Assembly (NCBI RefSeq): GCF_026410405.1
Contig: NZ_JAPMLN010000005.1
Location: 112,759-176,758 of the forward strand
Direction of reading: 5' to 3'
From: Marinicella gelatinilytica
GTDB taxonomy: Bacteria; Pseudomonadota; Gammaproteobacteria; Xanthomonadales; Marinicellaceae
DNA: 64,000 bases
A program made the translations under genes and the position numbers. This document shows positions 56,531-64,000 of this stretch, in pieces; the first letter of the stretch is position 1; each line of letters opens with the position of its first letter. Below the pieces are notes generated by a model. That model searched no databases. It was not told the DNA's origin and saw only the letters and a program-made list of their open reading frames with translations.

Positions 56531-57427
56531 ATGAAATCCCTTATCTGTGTATTGCCCATATTCTTATTTGGATGCAGCCAAGAGCTGCATAAGCAAGATT
56601 CCAACCTGCCTGTTAATGTGACTGAGCAAGTCGGTGCCAATGCCATGACAGTCGAATCATTAACAGACCACATCAAAACCCTGGCTTCTGATAAATTTGA
56701 AGGCCGTGGACCCGGCACCCGGGGTGAGGAATTAACCGTTGATCATTTAATTAAAGAATTTAAATCCGCGGGTCTTAAACCCGGCAATGGCGACAGTTAT
56801 ACACAAGCCGTGCCGTTGACTTCGGTTGAAGCCATGAATAAACCAAGCCTAACCATTCATGACGATTCAGGTCAGGATTTGACTTTACACTACACCAAAG
56901 AACAAGTGATATGGACTCGGCAGCAAACTGAATCTGTGGCCATTGATGACAGCGAATTGGTGTTTGTTGGTTATGGCATCAATGCCCCGGAACAAAACTG
57001 GAATGATTATGCGGGTATGGATGTAAGCGGTAAAACAGTGGTGATGCTGGTCAATGATCCGGGCTATGCCACCCAGGACGATGATTTATTTAATGGCAAC
57101 AGCATGACCTATTACGGTCGTTGGGATTACAAATACGACGAAGCTGCGCGTCAGGGTGCGGCTGCAGCCATTATTATTCATGACACCAAACCGGCGGCCT
57201 ATCCCTGGTCAACGGTGGCGTCCAGTTGGACCGGACCACAGTTTGATATGGTTAGACAAGACAAAGGCGTGAAATTGGCTCTGGTTGAAGGCTGGGTGAC
57301 CAAAGACACCGCGAGATACTGTCTTAAAAGTAAACCATTATTTCATGTTTTTAAATGGGGCTTTGCCCCAAACCCCACTGCTCGCCGCAGAGGCTTGGGC
57401 AAGTGTCTTATTGGGCTCTGTAATTAA
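56531..57427 (+). pseudogene. Truncated M28-family peptidase gene
   Basis: The first about 261 codons encode the lipoprotein signal (lipobox 'LFGC', Cys15), the opening of an M28 aminopeptidase ('LASDKFEGRGPGTRGEEL') and a PA domain ('LVFVGYGINAPEQNWNDYAG', 'GAAAAIIIHDTKPAAYPW'). Homology stops after 'EGWVTKDTA' at 57313, precisely where an IS110 element begins. The remaining codons to 57427 read into the element. The zinc-binding catalytic domain is gone. If the element is removed, the frame would end a few codons later, so the 3' part of the gene is missing, not just displaced. Confidence 0.85.
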
Positions 57428-58379
57428 CATCGAACTCTTTACCAGATTTAAGTACACCATAACAGACAACCAGTAGTTTCCGCATAACAGCACAAATCGC
57501 TACCTTTTTAGGTTTACCTTTGGCCAACAATTTCTCATAATGTTTCAGCATAACTGGATTGTGTTTAATGGCCACTAATGCCGGCATGTAAAGTGATCTT
57601 CGTAATCTTCTGTGCCCCATTTTAGATAAACATGATTTTTTTAAACTGGTTCCTGATTCCATTTTTCTTGGGTTTAATCCGGCAAAGCTTGTCACTTGCT
57701 TAGAACTGTTAAAAAGCGAAACATCACCCACATAAGCTAATATAGCCCATGAAGTTATTTCACCAACACCATGAATGCTGGTTAGTAATTTAGACTGTTT
57801 ATCAAGTAGCTTATCTTGCTTCTGGCAAAGCCGGATTTGCCGCTCAACTTGTTCAATTTGTTTGCTGATATTATTCAGCATGGTCTTGAGCATTCGGCGT
57901 ATTGATTTGTCTGAACAGGCTTCTATTCGATTCTTTTCTTGAGTCTGCATCTTCTTAAGCTGGTCAAGCCGAGTGAACAAATACTGTAACTTTTCAAAGT
58001 ATTTGCTTTTAGGTTTGTAACGATTTAATTCGAATTTAGATTCATTCCACAGATATCGGCAATACCTTGCGATCATTTGTGAATCAATCAAATCGGTCTT
58101 GTTACGCTGCATCTCCAGTTTACTAAAGTTATGGGTTTTAATTGGGTTAACAACAGCCAGCTGATAGCCTGAATGATGTAGCTTTTTTGCTAATAAATCA
58201 CTATAAATACCGGTAGCTTCCATACAAAAAATAATCTCATGGTCAGAACCTTTGAGCCAGGAATAAAATGATTTAATGCCTGCGATGGTGTTGTTAAATG
58301 TATTCGTTTTAATGACGCCGTCATGAACAATGGCTGCATCAAATTTAAGTTTAGAAATATCAATTCCACAATAAAACAT
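57408..58379 (-). CDS. IS110-family bridge recombinase
   Basis: A 323-residue intact transposase. The N-terminal RuvC-like DEDD domain shows Asp7 (GIDISK), Glu54 (CMEATGIY), Asp96 and Asp99 (KTDLIDSQMIARY). A coiled coil lies at about 125-195, and the C-terminal Tnp domain carries 'HGVGEITSWAILAYVGD', 'SFAGLNPRKMESGTS' with the likely catalytic Ser (242 or 245) and 'MGHRRLRRSLYMPAL'. AGAGGTG precedes the ATG. All key residues are present, so it should be active. Confidence 0.95.
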   Translation of the reverse strand: MFYCGIDISKLKFDAAIVHDGVIKTNTFNNTIAGIKSFYSWLKGSDHEIIFCMEATGIYSDLLAKKLHHSGYQLAVVNPIKTHNFSKLEMQRNKTDLIDSQMIARYCRYLWNESKFELNRYKPKSKYFEKLQYLFTRLDQLKKMQTQEKNRIEACSDKSIRRMLKTMLNNISKQIEQVERQIRLCQKQDKLLDKQSKLLTSIHGVGEITSWAILAYVGDVSLFNSSKQVTSFAGLNPRKMESGTSLKKSCLSKMGHRRLRRSLYMPALVAIKHNPVMLKHYEKLLAKGKPKKVAICAVMRKLLVVCYGVLKSGKEFDVNYRAQ

Positions 58380-58431
58380 ACGATCACCTCTGTTTTGTTA
58401 TAATTAACAGTGATTGGATGATTTAACTTCG

Positions 58432-58600
58432 ATACATTCTTGTAGCTATGCGTGCTAAGGCTTGTCGGCGATGCACCAGATACTGTTCGTACTTGAGGAA
58501 GTTAAAGTAAGGGGTAGGCATTAATCTCGCGCACAATCTTTTACGATTGGAGGACGTTGCAATGTCACTACCCCTTTATCCAATCGCCATTGGATAGTCT
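58432..58600 (-). ncRNA. Candidate IS110 bridge RNA (target- and donor-binding loops decoded)
   Basis: Read on the minus strand, 5' to 3'. A hairpin ATCCAAT/ATTGGAT (58595-58578) comes first. The target-binding loop is closed by AGGGGTAG (58575-58568) and CTACCCCT (58517-58510), with an inner CAATC/GATTG hairpin. Its left guide ACGTCCTC (58557-58550) equals the left target at the insertion, and its right guide CGCGAG (58531-58526) is complementary to the right target CTCGCG. The donor-binding loop follows: left guide ACAGTATCT (58486-58478) equals the element's right end, and right guide TACAAG (58444-58439) is complementary to the left end CTTGTA. Exact 5' and 3' ends are estimates. Confidence 0.85.
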
Positions 58601-58653
58601 ATCACTTGATAAATAACAGACGATTTCTAAGATACAAGGACGTCGCGGTTAAG

Positions 58654-59097
58654 TTAAATATACGGATTCCCTATTCCCAAATCGGCCAGTAATTCAATTT
58701 CCAGGGCTTCCATGGTTTCGGCTTGGGTGTCTTCTATGTGGTCGTAGCCTAAGAGATGGAGAAAGCCGTGAATGGTGAGGTGGATCCAGTGATCATTTAT
58801 GTTTTTGTTTTGAGCTTGGGCTTCTTGTTCGACGATTTGGGCGCAGATGGCGAGGTCGCCGAGGTGAGTCGATTCGACGAATTCAGGAATGTCTGAGGGG
58901 AAAGAGAGAACGTTGGTGGGTTTGTCTTTTTGGCGGTAGGTTTTGTTGAGATTTTGGCTTTCGGCCTCATCAACAATCTTTATGCAAACCTCGCCGGTTA
59001 TATTCAGCCTGGTGGCCACCTGATTGAGCCAGTTTTGGAACTGGGCTGAATCAGGCGCCGGTAGATTGTCATCGTTGATTAAGTCGAGTGTTATCAT
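58654..59097 (-). CDS. ybeY: Endoribonuclease YbeY
   Basis: Single-strand RNase for 16S rRNA maturation and ribosome quality control. The 147-residue product carries the zinc motif [11 protein letters not shown] near residue 115 and 'NVLSFPSD' in the middle. The start overlaps the phoH-like stop by four bases. Normally followed by corC or lnt; here it is followed by the IS110 element. Confidence 0.95.
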   Translation of the reverse strand: MITLDLINDDNLPAPDSAQFQNWLNQVATRLNITGEVCIKIVDEAESQNLNKTYRQKDKPTNVLSFPSDIPEFVESTHLGDLAICAQIVEQEAQAQNKNINDHWIHLTIHGFLHLLGYDHIEDTQAETMEALEIELLADLGIGNPYI

Positions 59098-60107
59098 TCA
59101 CCTTTCTTAGATTCAACTGCAGGTTTCTGATTATCGTAGGCGTCGACAATTTTTTGTACCAGGGAGTGACGTACCACGTCTTTGGATTTAAACCAGGAGA
59201 AACTGATGCCTTTAATATCCTGCAAGATGTTCATGGCGTGCTTGAGACCGGATTGTTGGCCGGGTTTCAGATCAATTTGGGTGATGTCGCCGGTAACCAC
59301 CACGGTGGTGTTAAAGCCGGTACGGGTGAGAAACATTTTCATCTGTTCGGTGGTGGTGTTTTGGGCTTCGTCGAGAATCACAAAGGCATCATTCAAGGTT
59401 CGACCACGCATAAAGGCCAAGGGCGCGACTTCGATCTCGTTCTTTTCCAGCATCTTTTCGACTTTGTTGTGACCCAGCATGTCGTATAAAGCATCATAAA
59501 GTGGTCGCAAATAGGGGTCAACTTTTTCACTTAAGTCACCGGGCAAGAAACCTAAGCGCTCACCGGCTTCCACAGCCGGTCTGACCAGCACCAAACGCCG
59601 CACTTGGTCAGTGACAAAGGCTTCCACAGCACAAGCCACTGCCAGATAGGTTTTGCCGGTACCGGCTGGACCGATACCAAAATTTATGTCATGGGTGACG
59701 ATGTTATGCAGATAGGCTTTTTGGTTATCAGAACGCCCGGTGATGACACCGGCTTTGGTGCGAATGGCGACATCTTGTGGCTGGTAATCTGGTTTGGTGG
59801 CGTTACCTGCTAATATGACGTGAACAATTTCCGGATTAAGCGCTTCTTTTTTGGCTTCTTGCGCCAATAAATTTAACATGTGAACCGCTTGGTTGACTTG
59901 CGCTTCATTGCCGCTGATTTGGAAATTTTGACCACGGGCTTTGATATCGGTTCCGGTATGTCGCGCCAGCATTTTTAAATGACTGTCATGTAAGCCATAC
60001 AAATTAATTAAGCTGCCATTATTGATATCAGGGAAATTGAGTTTACGAACAGTGTTGTTATCAATTATTTCGTTGTCCTTATTGTGTTGTTCTTTTGGTT
60101 CAGTCAT
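59094..60107 (-). CDS. ybeZ: PhoH-like ATPase (YbeZ)
   Basis: RNA-associated P-loop ATPase that acts with YbeY. The 337-residue product has an N-terminal KH-like region ('[20 protein letters not shown]') and the PhoH core with Walker A GPAGTGKT, '[18 protein letters not shown]', and Walker B '[12 protein letters not shown]'. It overlaps miaB by eight bases. Confidence 0.95.
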   Translation of the reverse strand: MTEPKEQHNKDNEIIDNNTVRKLNFPDINNGSLINLYGLHDSHLKMLARHTGTDIKARGQNFQISGNEAQVNQAVHMLNLLAQEAKKEALNPEIVHVILAGNATKPDYQPQDVAIRTKAGVITGRSDNQKAYLHNIVTHDINFGIGPAGTGKTYLAVACAVEAFVTDQVRRLVLVRPAVEAGERLGFLPGDLSEKVDPYLRPLYDALYDMLGHNKVEKMLEKNEIEVAPLAFMRGRTLNDAFVILDEAQNTTTEQMKMFLTRTGFNTTVVVTGDITQIDLKPGQQSGLKHAMNILQDIKGISFSWFKSKDVVRHSLVQKIVDAYDNQKPAVESKKGE

Positions 60108-61431
60108 TAATGTTTACACGGCCTCGTAATGAATTGCGTAATGCTTCAGTGATGGTGACATCCACCAGTTGTCCAATCAATCGTTTCGGACCGGCGAAGT
60201 TGACCACTCGGTTATTTTCAGTTTTTCCGGATAATTCCTCATCAGACCATTTCGAAGTACCTTCTACCAAAACCTTTTCGGTGTTACCAACCATATCTTG
60301 GGCAATCTTCGCTGCCATGTCGTTAATGGTGGCCTGTAAACGCTGCAAACGCTCTTTTTTCTCAGCCATGGGCGTGGTATCGGGTAATGACGCTGCAGGT
60401 GTCCCGGGTCGCGCAGAATATATAAAACTAAAGGATTGATCGAAACCAATGTCAGTAATCAATTTCATGGTATCTTCAAAATCCTTTGCTGTTTCACCCG
60501 GGAAACCCACAATAAAATCTGAAGACAATGAAATATCCGGCCGCACTTCCCGCAATTTTCGAATTTTTTGTTTATATTCTAAGGCAGTATGATTACGTTT
60601 CATCATCGACAGTACGCGATCAGAACCACTTTGTACCGGTAAATGCAGGTAATTCACCAATTCAGGCACATCTCGAAAAGCCTCGATTAAACCATCAGAA
60701 AATTCTGTGGGGTGTGAAGTGGTAAAGCGAATACGTTCAATGCCGTCAATCGCAGCCACGTAATGAATTAATAATGCCAAATCAACAATATCACCAGTAT
60801 GCGATAAGCCACGATAAGCGTTAACGTTTTGACCTAAGAGGTTGACTTCTTTAACGCCCTGCTCAGCCAGCTTCATGATTTCTTCTAACACGCTGTCAAG
60901 TGGCCGTGAAATTTCTTCACCACGGGTATACGGTACCACACAGAAACTACAGTATTTACTGCAACCTTCCATAATAGAGACAAAAGCCGTGGGGCCTTCT
61001 TTACGCGGTTCAGGTAAATTATCAAACTTTTCGATTTCGGGAAAGCTGATATCCACCTGAGGCTTATTTTCAGATTGGCGTTTATCCAACATGGTCGATA
61101 AACGATGAATGGTTTGTGGTCCGAACACCAAATCCACAAAAGGTGCTCTTTTAATAATATCTTCACCTTCTTGAGAAGCCACACATCCGGCAACACCGAT
61201 GACTAATTCAGGTTTTTTCTCTTTCAGCTTACGCCAACGACCTAATTGTGAAAATACTTTTTCCTGGGCTTTTTCACGAATTGAGCAGGTGTTAATTAAA
61301 ATCACATCTGCTTCTTCTTCAATATCGGTCACGGTCATACCGCGGCTACTGATCAGAACATCTCGCATTTTGTCAGAGTCATATTCATTCATCTGACAAC
61401 CGTGCGTTTTAATAAATACTTTTCCACTCAT
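60100..61431 (-). CDS. miaB: tRNA-2-methylthio-N6-dimethylallyladenosine synthase MiaB
   Basis: Radical-SAM methylthiotransferase that adds the methylthio group to i6A37 of tRNA. The 443-residue product from [15 protein letters not shown] has the UPF0004 domain with three Cys, the radical-SAM cluster CSKYCSFC ('[17 protein letters not shown]') and a C-terminal TRAM domain. I use the ATG at 61431, as homology starts there; a further ATG at 61491 is less likely. Heads the miaB-ybeZ-ybeY unit. Confidence 0.96.
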   Translation of the reverse strand: MSGKVFIKTHGCQMNEYDSDKMRDVLISSRGMTVTDIEEEADVILINTCSIREKAQEKVFSQLGRWRKLKEKKPELVIGVAGCVASQEGEDIIKRAPFVDLVFGPQTIHRLSTMLDKRQSENKPQVDISFPEIEKFDNLPEPRKEGPTAFVSIMEGCSKYCSFCVVPYTRGEEISRPLDSVLEEIMKLAEQGVKEVNLLGQNVNAYRGLSHTGDIVDLALLIHYVAAIDGIERIRFTTSHPTEFSDGLIEAFRDVPELVNYLHLPVQSGSDRVLSMMKRNHTALEYKQKIRKLREVRPDISLSSDFIVGFPGETAKDFEDTMKLITDIGFDQSFSFIYSARPGTPAASLPDTTPMAEKKERLQRLQATINDMAAKIAQDMVGNTEKVLVEGTSKWSDEELSGKTENNRVVNFAGPKRLIGQLVDVTITEALRNSLRGRVNIND

Positions 61432-61433
61432 AA

Positions 61434-62018
61434 TTAATTTGTTTCCAGTCGATTGACTAATTGTACTATGATTTGGGCTGTTAGCCCCCAAATCACGTCG
61501 TCTTTGTATTCAAAAACAGCATATTCACTGACTTGGCCACCGGTTTTAACCCGATGGGTGACACGATTGTTTTTGTTTTGAAAAAAACTAAAAGGCACCC
61601 CAAAGGTGCGTTCCACTTCGTCCACACACAAGTCTAAATTTTCAGGCTCTTTTATTTCACCCACAAAAGGCGTGACATAAAAACCACTGATTGATTCAAT
61701 ACTGTCCAAAAAACCCCATAAATCGATGCGGTCTTTAGAAACGCCTATTTCTTCCTTGGTTTCTCGTAATGCGGTATGGCGTATATTTTTATCCTGATTT
61801 TCATAGGCACCGCCGGGAAAGCTAACTTGACCTGAATGGTGTTTTAACTGACTATGACGTTGTGTGAGTAACACCCACGGTTCCTGTTGGTGCCAGTAAA
61901 AAGGAAACAACACTGCAGCGGCGCGCTCACTGGTCAGCGCCGATCCCAACCAAACATCATCAGCAATCAAATTTTGATTCAGATTTTGTTGTACCTGTTG
62001 TTTAAATTGAGCATTCAA
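61434..62018 (-). CDS. Nudix CoA pyrophosphatase (NudL-like)
   Basis: Hydrolase of coenzyme A and related compounds, 194 residues. The Nudix box reads '[20 protein letters not shown]' then EEIGV, with '[20 protein letters not shown]' before it, both typical of NudL/YeaB. Two bases separate its stop from the miaB start. Confidence 0.88.
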   Translation of the reverse strand: MNAQFKQQVQQNLNQNLIADDVWLGSALTSERAAAVLFPFYWHQQEPWVLLTQRHSQLKHHSGQVSFPGGAYENQDKNIRHTALRETKEEIGVSKDRIDLWGFLDSIESISGFYVTPFVGEIKEPENLDLCVDEVERTFGVPFSFFQNKNNRVTHRVKTGGQVSEYAVFEYKDDVIWGLTAQIIVQLVNRLETN

Positions 62019-62033
62019 GACAATAAAAAAACC

Positions 62034-62061
62034 AAAAAAGGCAAGTTAGTGAACTTGCCTT
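62034..62061 (-). terminator. Rho-independent terminator of the FKBP gene
   Basis: Ten-base-pair stem AAGGCAAGTT / AACTTGCCTT with a four-base loop; on the minus strand six T follow. It ends the transcript of the fkpA-like gene 28 bases upstream. Confidence 0.9.
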
Positions 62062-62088
62062 CCATGTTAACACGTTGTGACTTAAGTC

Positions 62089-62826
62089 TTATTTAATATC
62101 AACCAAATGAACATCGAATACCAAGACTTCATTAGGCCCGATAGGACCTTGACCTTGTTGACCATAGGCCATCTCAGGTGGTAAAAAAACTTGCCATTTA
62201 TCACCTTTTTGCATCATGGGAATCACTTCACGCCAGCCTTTCATACCGACTTTAGTCATGTCCATTTCCAAAGGTTCACCACGTTTATAAGTACTGTCAA
62301 ATTCTTGATAGTTATCAAAACTGTCACTGCCAATTAATTTACCGGAATAATGCACCACCACAGTATCGTCTAAAGAAGCATTTTTGCCTGTGCCTTCTTC
62401 AATCACTCGGTATTGAATGCCGGAAGCCAATTCTTTAATGCCGGTTTTTTTGCGGTTCTGGGCTAAAAAGTCATCACTGCGTTTTTTGTTTTCATTGGCA
62501 ATTTCCTGGTATTGTTCAGCCTGAAATAACTGTAATTTGCGTTGATATTTGGCAAATTCCTGAGCCATTTTTTCACGGTCAAAACCGGGATCCTTTTCAG
62601 CAGCTGCATCTTTTAAACCGGCCACGGCTTGATCGACATTGAGTTCGAAATCACTGGCTTTACGGCCTGCCATTTGTAAACCCATGCGATAACCAACGGC
62701 ATAAGATGCCATGTCTTTATCAAACGTAATGTCTGAACTTTTCGGCAATTCTTGTTGAGCAGCTTCATTTTGTGCAAAAACAGCCCATGTAAACATTAAT
62801 AACGTCAGTGTGAGTAATTTTTTCAT
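62089..62826 (-). CDS. fkpA: Periplasmic FKBP-type peptidyl-prolyl isomerase (FkpA/Mip-like)
   Basis: Periplasmic folding catalyst. The 245-residue product starts MKKLLTLTL with a signal peptide (about 1-18). It has the helical dimerisation domain (about 25-125, 'SYAVGYRMGLQM') and a C-terminal FKBP domain ('VVHYSGKLIGSDSFD', 'PPEMAYGQQGQG'). An upstream ATG at 62919 would add an unlikely leader. A terminator follows. Confidence 0.93.
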   Translation of the reverse strand: MKKLLTLTLLMFTWAVFAQNEAAQQELPKSSDITFDKDMASYAVGYRMGLQMAGRKASDFELNVDQAVAGLKDAAAEKDPGFDREKMAQEFAKYQRKLQLFQAEQYQEIANENKKRSDDFLAQNRKKTGIKELASGIQYRVIEEGTGKNASLDDTVVVHYSGKLIGSDSFDNYQEFDSTYKRGEPLEMDMTKVGMKGWREVIPMMQKGDKWQVFLPPEMAYGQQGQGPIGPNEVLVFDVHLVDIK

Positions 62827-63046
62827 TCCATACCTCATTTTGATTAAGCGGCGTATTTTACGCCACGAATAGTTGTAACACAAGACAGGCTGTCTAATAA
62901 TAAGTTCCTGTTCATTCATTATTTAAGTTCAAATATTTTTGACTATGACACCTTAAACCCACTCTAATTCTGTTTTCAGGTTGGGTTTTTACCAATCCGA
63001 CTTTAAGCTTGTTATAATTTGTTGTTTTATTATCTCGTGAGGTTTT

Positions 63047-63823
63047 ATGGCTAACGTACTGACAGAATTGAACAACCGTATTTTTACCATCACCATTAAT
63101 CGACCCGATAAACTTAACGCCCTTAATCAAGAGACTTTAACGCAGCTTAATAAAGTGGTTGAGGACGCCGCAGGCAATGATGATGTTCGGGTTATTATTA
63201 TCACCGGCAGTGGTGAGAAAGCTTTTGTGGCCGGTGCTGATATCAACGAATTAGCAAAAACCAATGCCGTCAGCGGTATGCAGTTTGCCCAATACGGTCA
63301 ACAGGTTTTTAATACCATCGAAAACTGCGGTAAACCGGTGATTGCGGCTGTGAATGGTTTCGCTTTAGGCGGCGGCTGTGAATTGGCCATGGCTTGTCAC
63401 TTACGCATTGCCAGTGATAATGCCCGCTTTGGTCAGCCGGAAATTAAACTGGGTGTCATACCCGGTTTTGGCGGCACCCAACGTTTAACCCGTTTGGTTG
63501 GTAAAGGCAAAGCCATGGAAATGAATCTGCTCGGCGATATGGTTTCAGCCGATCAAGCCGAGCAAATGGGTTTAGCTAATTTAGTGGTACCCCAAGGTGA
63601 ATTGATGAAGACAGTGCTGAAAGTGGCTGATCAATTGGCTCAATCGGCTCCGATCGCTTTAAGCATGATTATTGACAGCATAAACCGAGGACTTGAGTGC
63701 GGCATGTCCGAAGCCTTGGATTACGAGGTAAAAGCCTTTGGCGTATGCTGTTCATCCGAAGACAAGAACGAAGGCACGGCGGCATTCTTAGAAAAACGTC
63801 CAGCTAAATTTACCGGCCAATAG
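63047..63823 (+). CDS. Enoyl-CoA hydratase/isomerase (crotonase) family protein
   Basis: A 258-residue crotonase-fold enzyme. Oxyanion-hole segments 'AFVAGADINELA' and 'VNGFALGGGCELAMACHLRI', catalytic Glu region 'FGQPEIKLGVIPGFGGTQRL'. Two Glu in the positions of the hydratase pair suggest hydration of 2-enoyl-CoA, in fatty-acid or amino-acid degradation. Monocistronic by position. Confidence 0.92.
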   Translation: MANVLTELNNRIFTITINRPDKLNALNQETLTQLNKVVEDAAGNDDVRVIIITGSGEKAFVAGADINELAKTNAVSGMQFAQYGQQVFNTIENCGKPVIAAVNGFALGGGCELAMACHLRIASDNARFGQPEIKLGVIPGFGGTQRLTRLVGKGKAMEMNLLGDMVSADQAEQMGLANLVVPQGELMKTVLKVADQLAQSAPIALSMIIDSINRGLECGMSEALDYEVKAFGVCCSSEDKNEGTAAFLEKRPAKFTGQ

Positions 63824-63843
63824 ATATTTTTTAGCTTCAAAAA

Positions 63844-63863
63844 AGCCCGAAATTGTTCGGGCT
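63844..63863 (+). terminator. Terminator stem whose T-run has been lost at an IS junction
   Basis: Perfect eight-base-pair stem AGCCCGAA / TTCGGGCT with an ATTG loop and an upstream A-run, 20 bases after the crotonase stop. The T-run expected next is absent: the sequence goes straight into CAGACTGCTGACAAAG, the likely end of an insertion sequence. Confidence 0.7.
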
Positions 63864-63879
63864 CAGACTGCTGACAAAG

Positions 63880-63906
63880 TCCCCACTTTTGCGTGGGGAT
63901 TTTTTA
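63880..63906 (+). terminator. Terminator-like hairpin in the IS leader
   Basis: Stem TCCCCAC / GTGGGGA with a six-base loop followed by six T. It lies between the IS end and its transposase ATG and would block transcription entering from the crotonase gene. Confidence 0.75.
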
Positions 63907-63916
63907 TAATAGCAAT

Positions 63917-64000
63917 ATGCTAAAAAATCATCCCCCCATCCAAACAAGCTATGAGTTTGTCAGCCTTGAGGATTTAGTGCCTCAAGACCACTTAGTCAGA
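63917..64000 (+). CDS. IS1182-family transposase (N-terminal fragment, runs off window)
   Basis: The first 28 codons are visible. 'YEFVSLEDLVPQDHLVR' is the usual opening of IS1182/IS5-group transposases (YEFVS..ELVP.DHLLR). The catalytic DDE domain lies beyond the window. Confidence 0.75.
   Translation, partial: MLKNHPPIQTSYEFVSLEDLVPQDHLVR

Larger units (their letters stand above)
57316..58638 (-). mobile_element. IS110-family insertion sequence, IS621-like, with bridge RNA
   Basis: A 1323-bp element read on the minus strand: left end (LE) at 58638 beginning CTTGTAT, a noncoding leader with a candidate bridge RNA, the DEDD/Ser recombinase gene, and right end (RE) ending ACAGTAT at 57316. 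The CT core is duplicated (AG on the plus strand at 57314-57315 and 58637-58638); there are no terminal inverted repeats or longer target duplication, as expected for IS110. Joining RE to LE gives ACAGTATCTTGTAT, which as I recall is the donor sequence of IS621. It sits between a truncated M28 gene and ybeY. Confidence 0.9.
63864..64000 (+). mobile_element. IS1182-like insertion sequence (left end only)
   Basis: Begins about CAGACTGCTGACAAAGTCCC, holds a terminator-like hairpin, then the start of a transposase, and runs off the window. Family assignment rests on the transposase N-terminus. The precise left end is an estimate. Confidence 0.65.

Noticed and set aside
57314..58486. The nine-base direct repeat AGATACTGT at 57314 and 58478 as the two boundaries of the IS110 element.
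   Set aside because: The inner copy is the donor guide of the bridge RNA. The true right boundary is at 58637-58638, where the other three guide matches agree.

Overview
The window is a contiguous piece of a moderately AT-rich gammaproteobacterial chromosome. Type IV pilus genes (pilMNOPQ, pilBCD), BamB, YfgM, SecDF-YajC, TrmJ/SuhB and the ybeY-phoH-miaB order all point to Gammaproteobacteria. The closeness of sucCD to pilBCD-coaE, the OsmC-YcaO fusion and secreted proteins with an FVDGFE-type tag suggest a marine relative of the Xanthomonadales/Marinicella group. That placement is inference from gene order and memory, not a search.

Layout. 1-9184 (minus): pilM-N-O-P-Q (pilQ runs off the left edge), a CAU-anticodon tRNA, then coaE-pilD-pilC-pilB, i.e. 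most of a type IV pilus machine without its pilin. 9543-16094 (plus): sucCD with a terminator, two exported DUF proteins (DUF4426, DUF4139) and a large DUF1631 protein. 16102-20404 (minus): folD, der, bamB, yfgM, tRNA-Asn. 20478-25323: trmJ divergent from a SuhB-like protein that has lost its catalytic aspartates, then secF-secD-yajC. 25539-31696: an LTA-synthase-like sulfatase, then a five-gene overlapping minus-strand operon (thermostable-hemolysin-like protein, AMP-binding ligase, heme-oxygenase-like diiron protein, SDR, TPR) that looks like a small uncharacterised biosynthetic cassette. 31838-36854: ECF sigma / FecR / TonB-dependent receptor set, a possible 33-residue peptide and a GNAT-M15 peptidase fusion.

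The region 36900-58650 is accessory: many single genes, several orphan lipoproteins and secreted proteins, three families of palindromic MITE-like repeats, a decayed toxin-antitoxin pair, and a 1.3-kb IS110-family element next to a truncated M28 peptidase gene. 58654-62826 returns to core genes (ybeY, phoH-like, miaB, nudL-like, FKBP isomerase), followed by a crotonase gene. An IS1182-like element begins at the right edge.

The most notable item is the IS110 element at about 57316-58638. Upstream of its recombinase lies a complete candidate bridge RNA. Both of its loops can be read by eye: the target loop matches the sequences now flanking the element on both sides, and the donor loop matches the element's own two ends. 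This fixes both boundaries to the base, around a CT core. Other items worth attention are the apparently catalytically dead SuhB, the diiron-oxidase cassette, and a toxin-antitoxin pair broken by single extra bases in A-runs.
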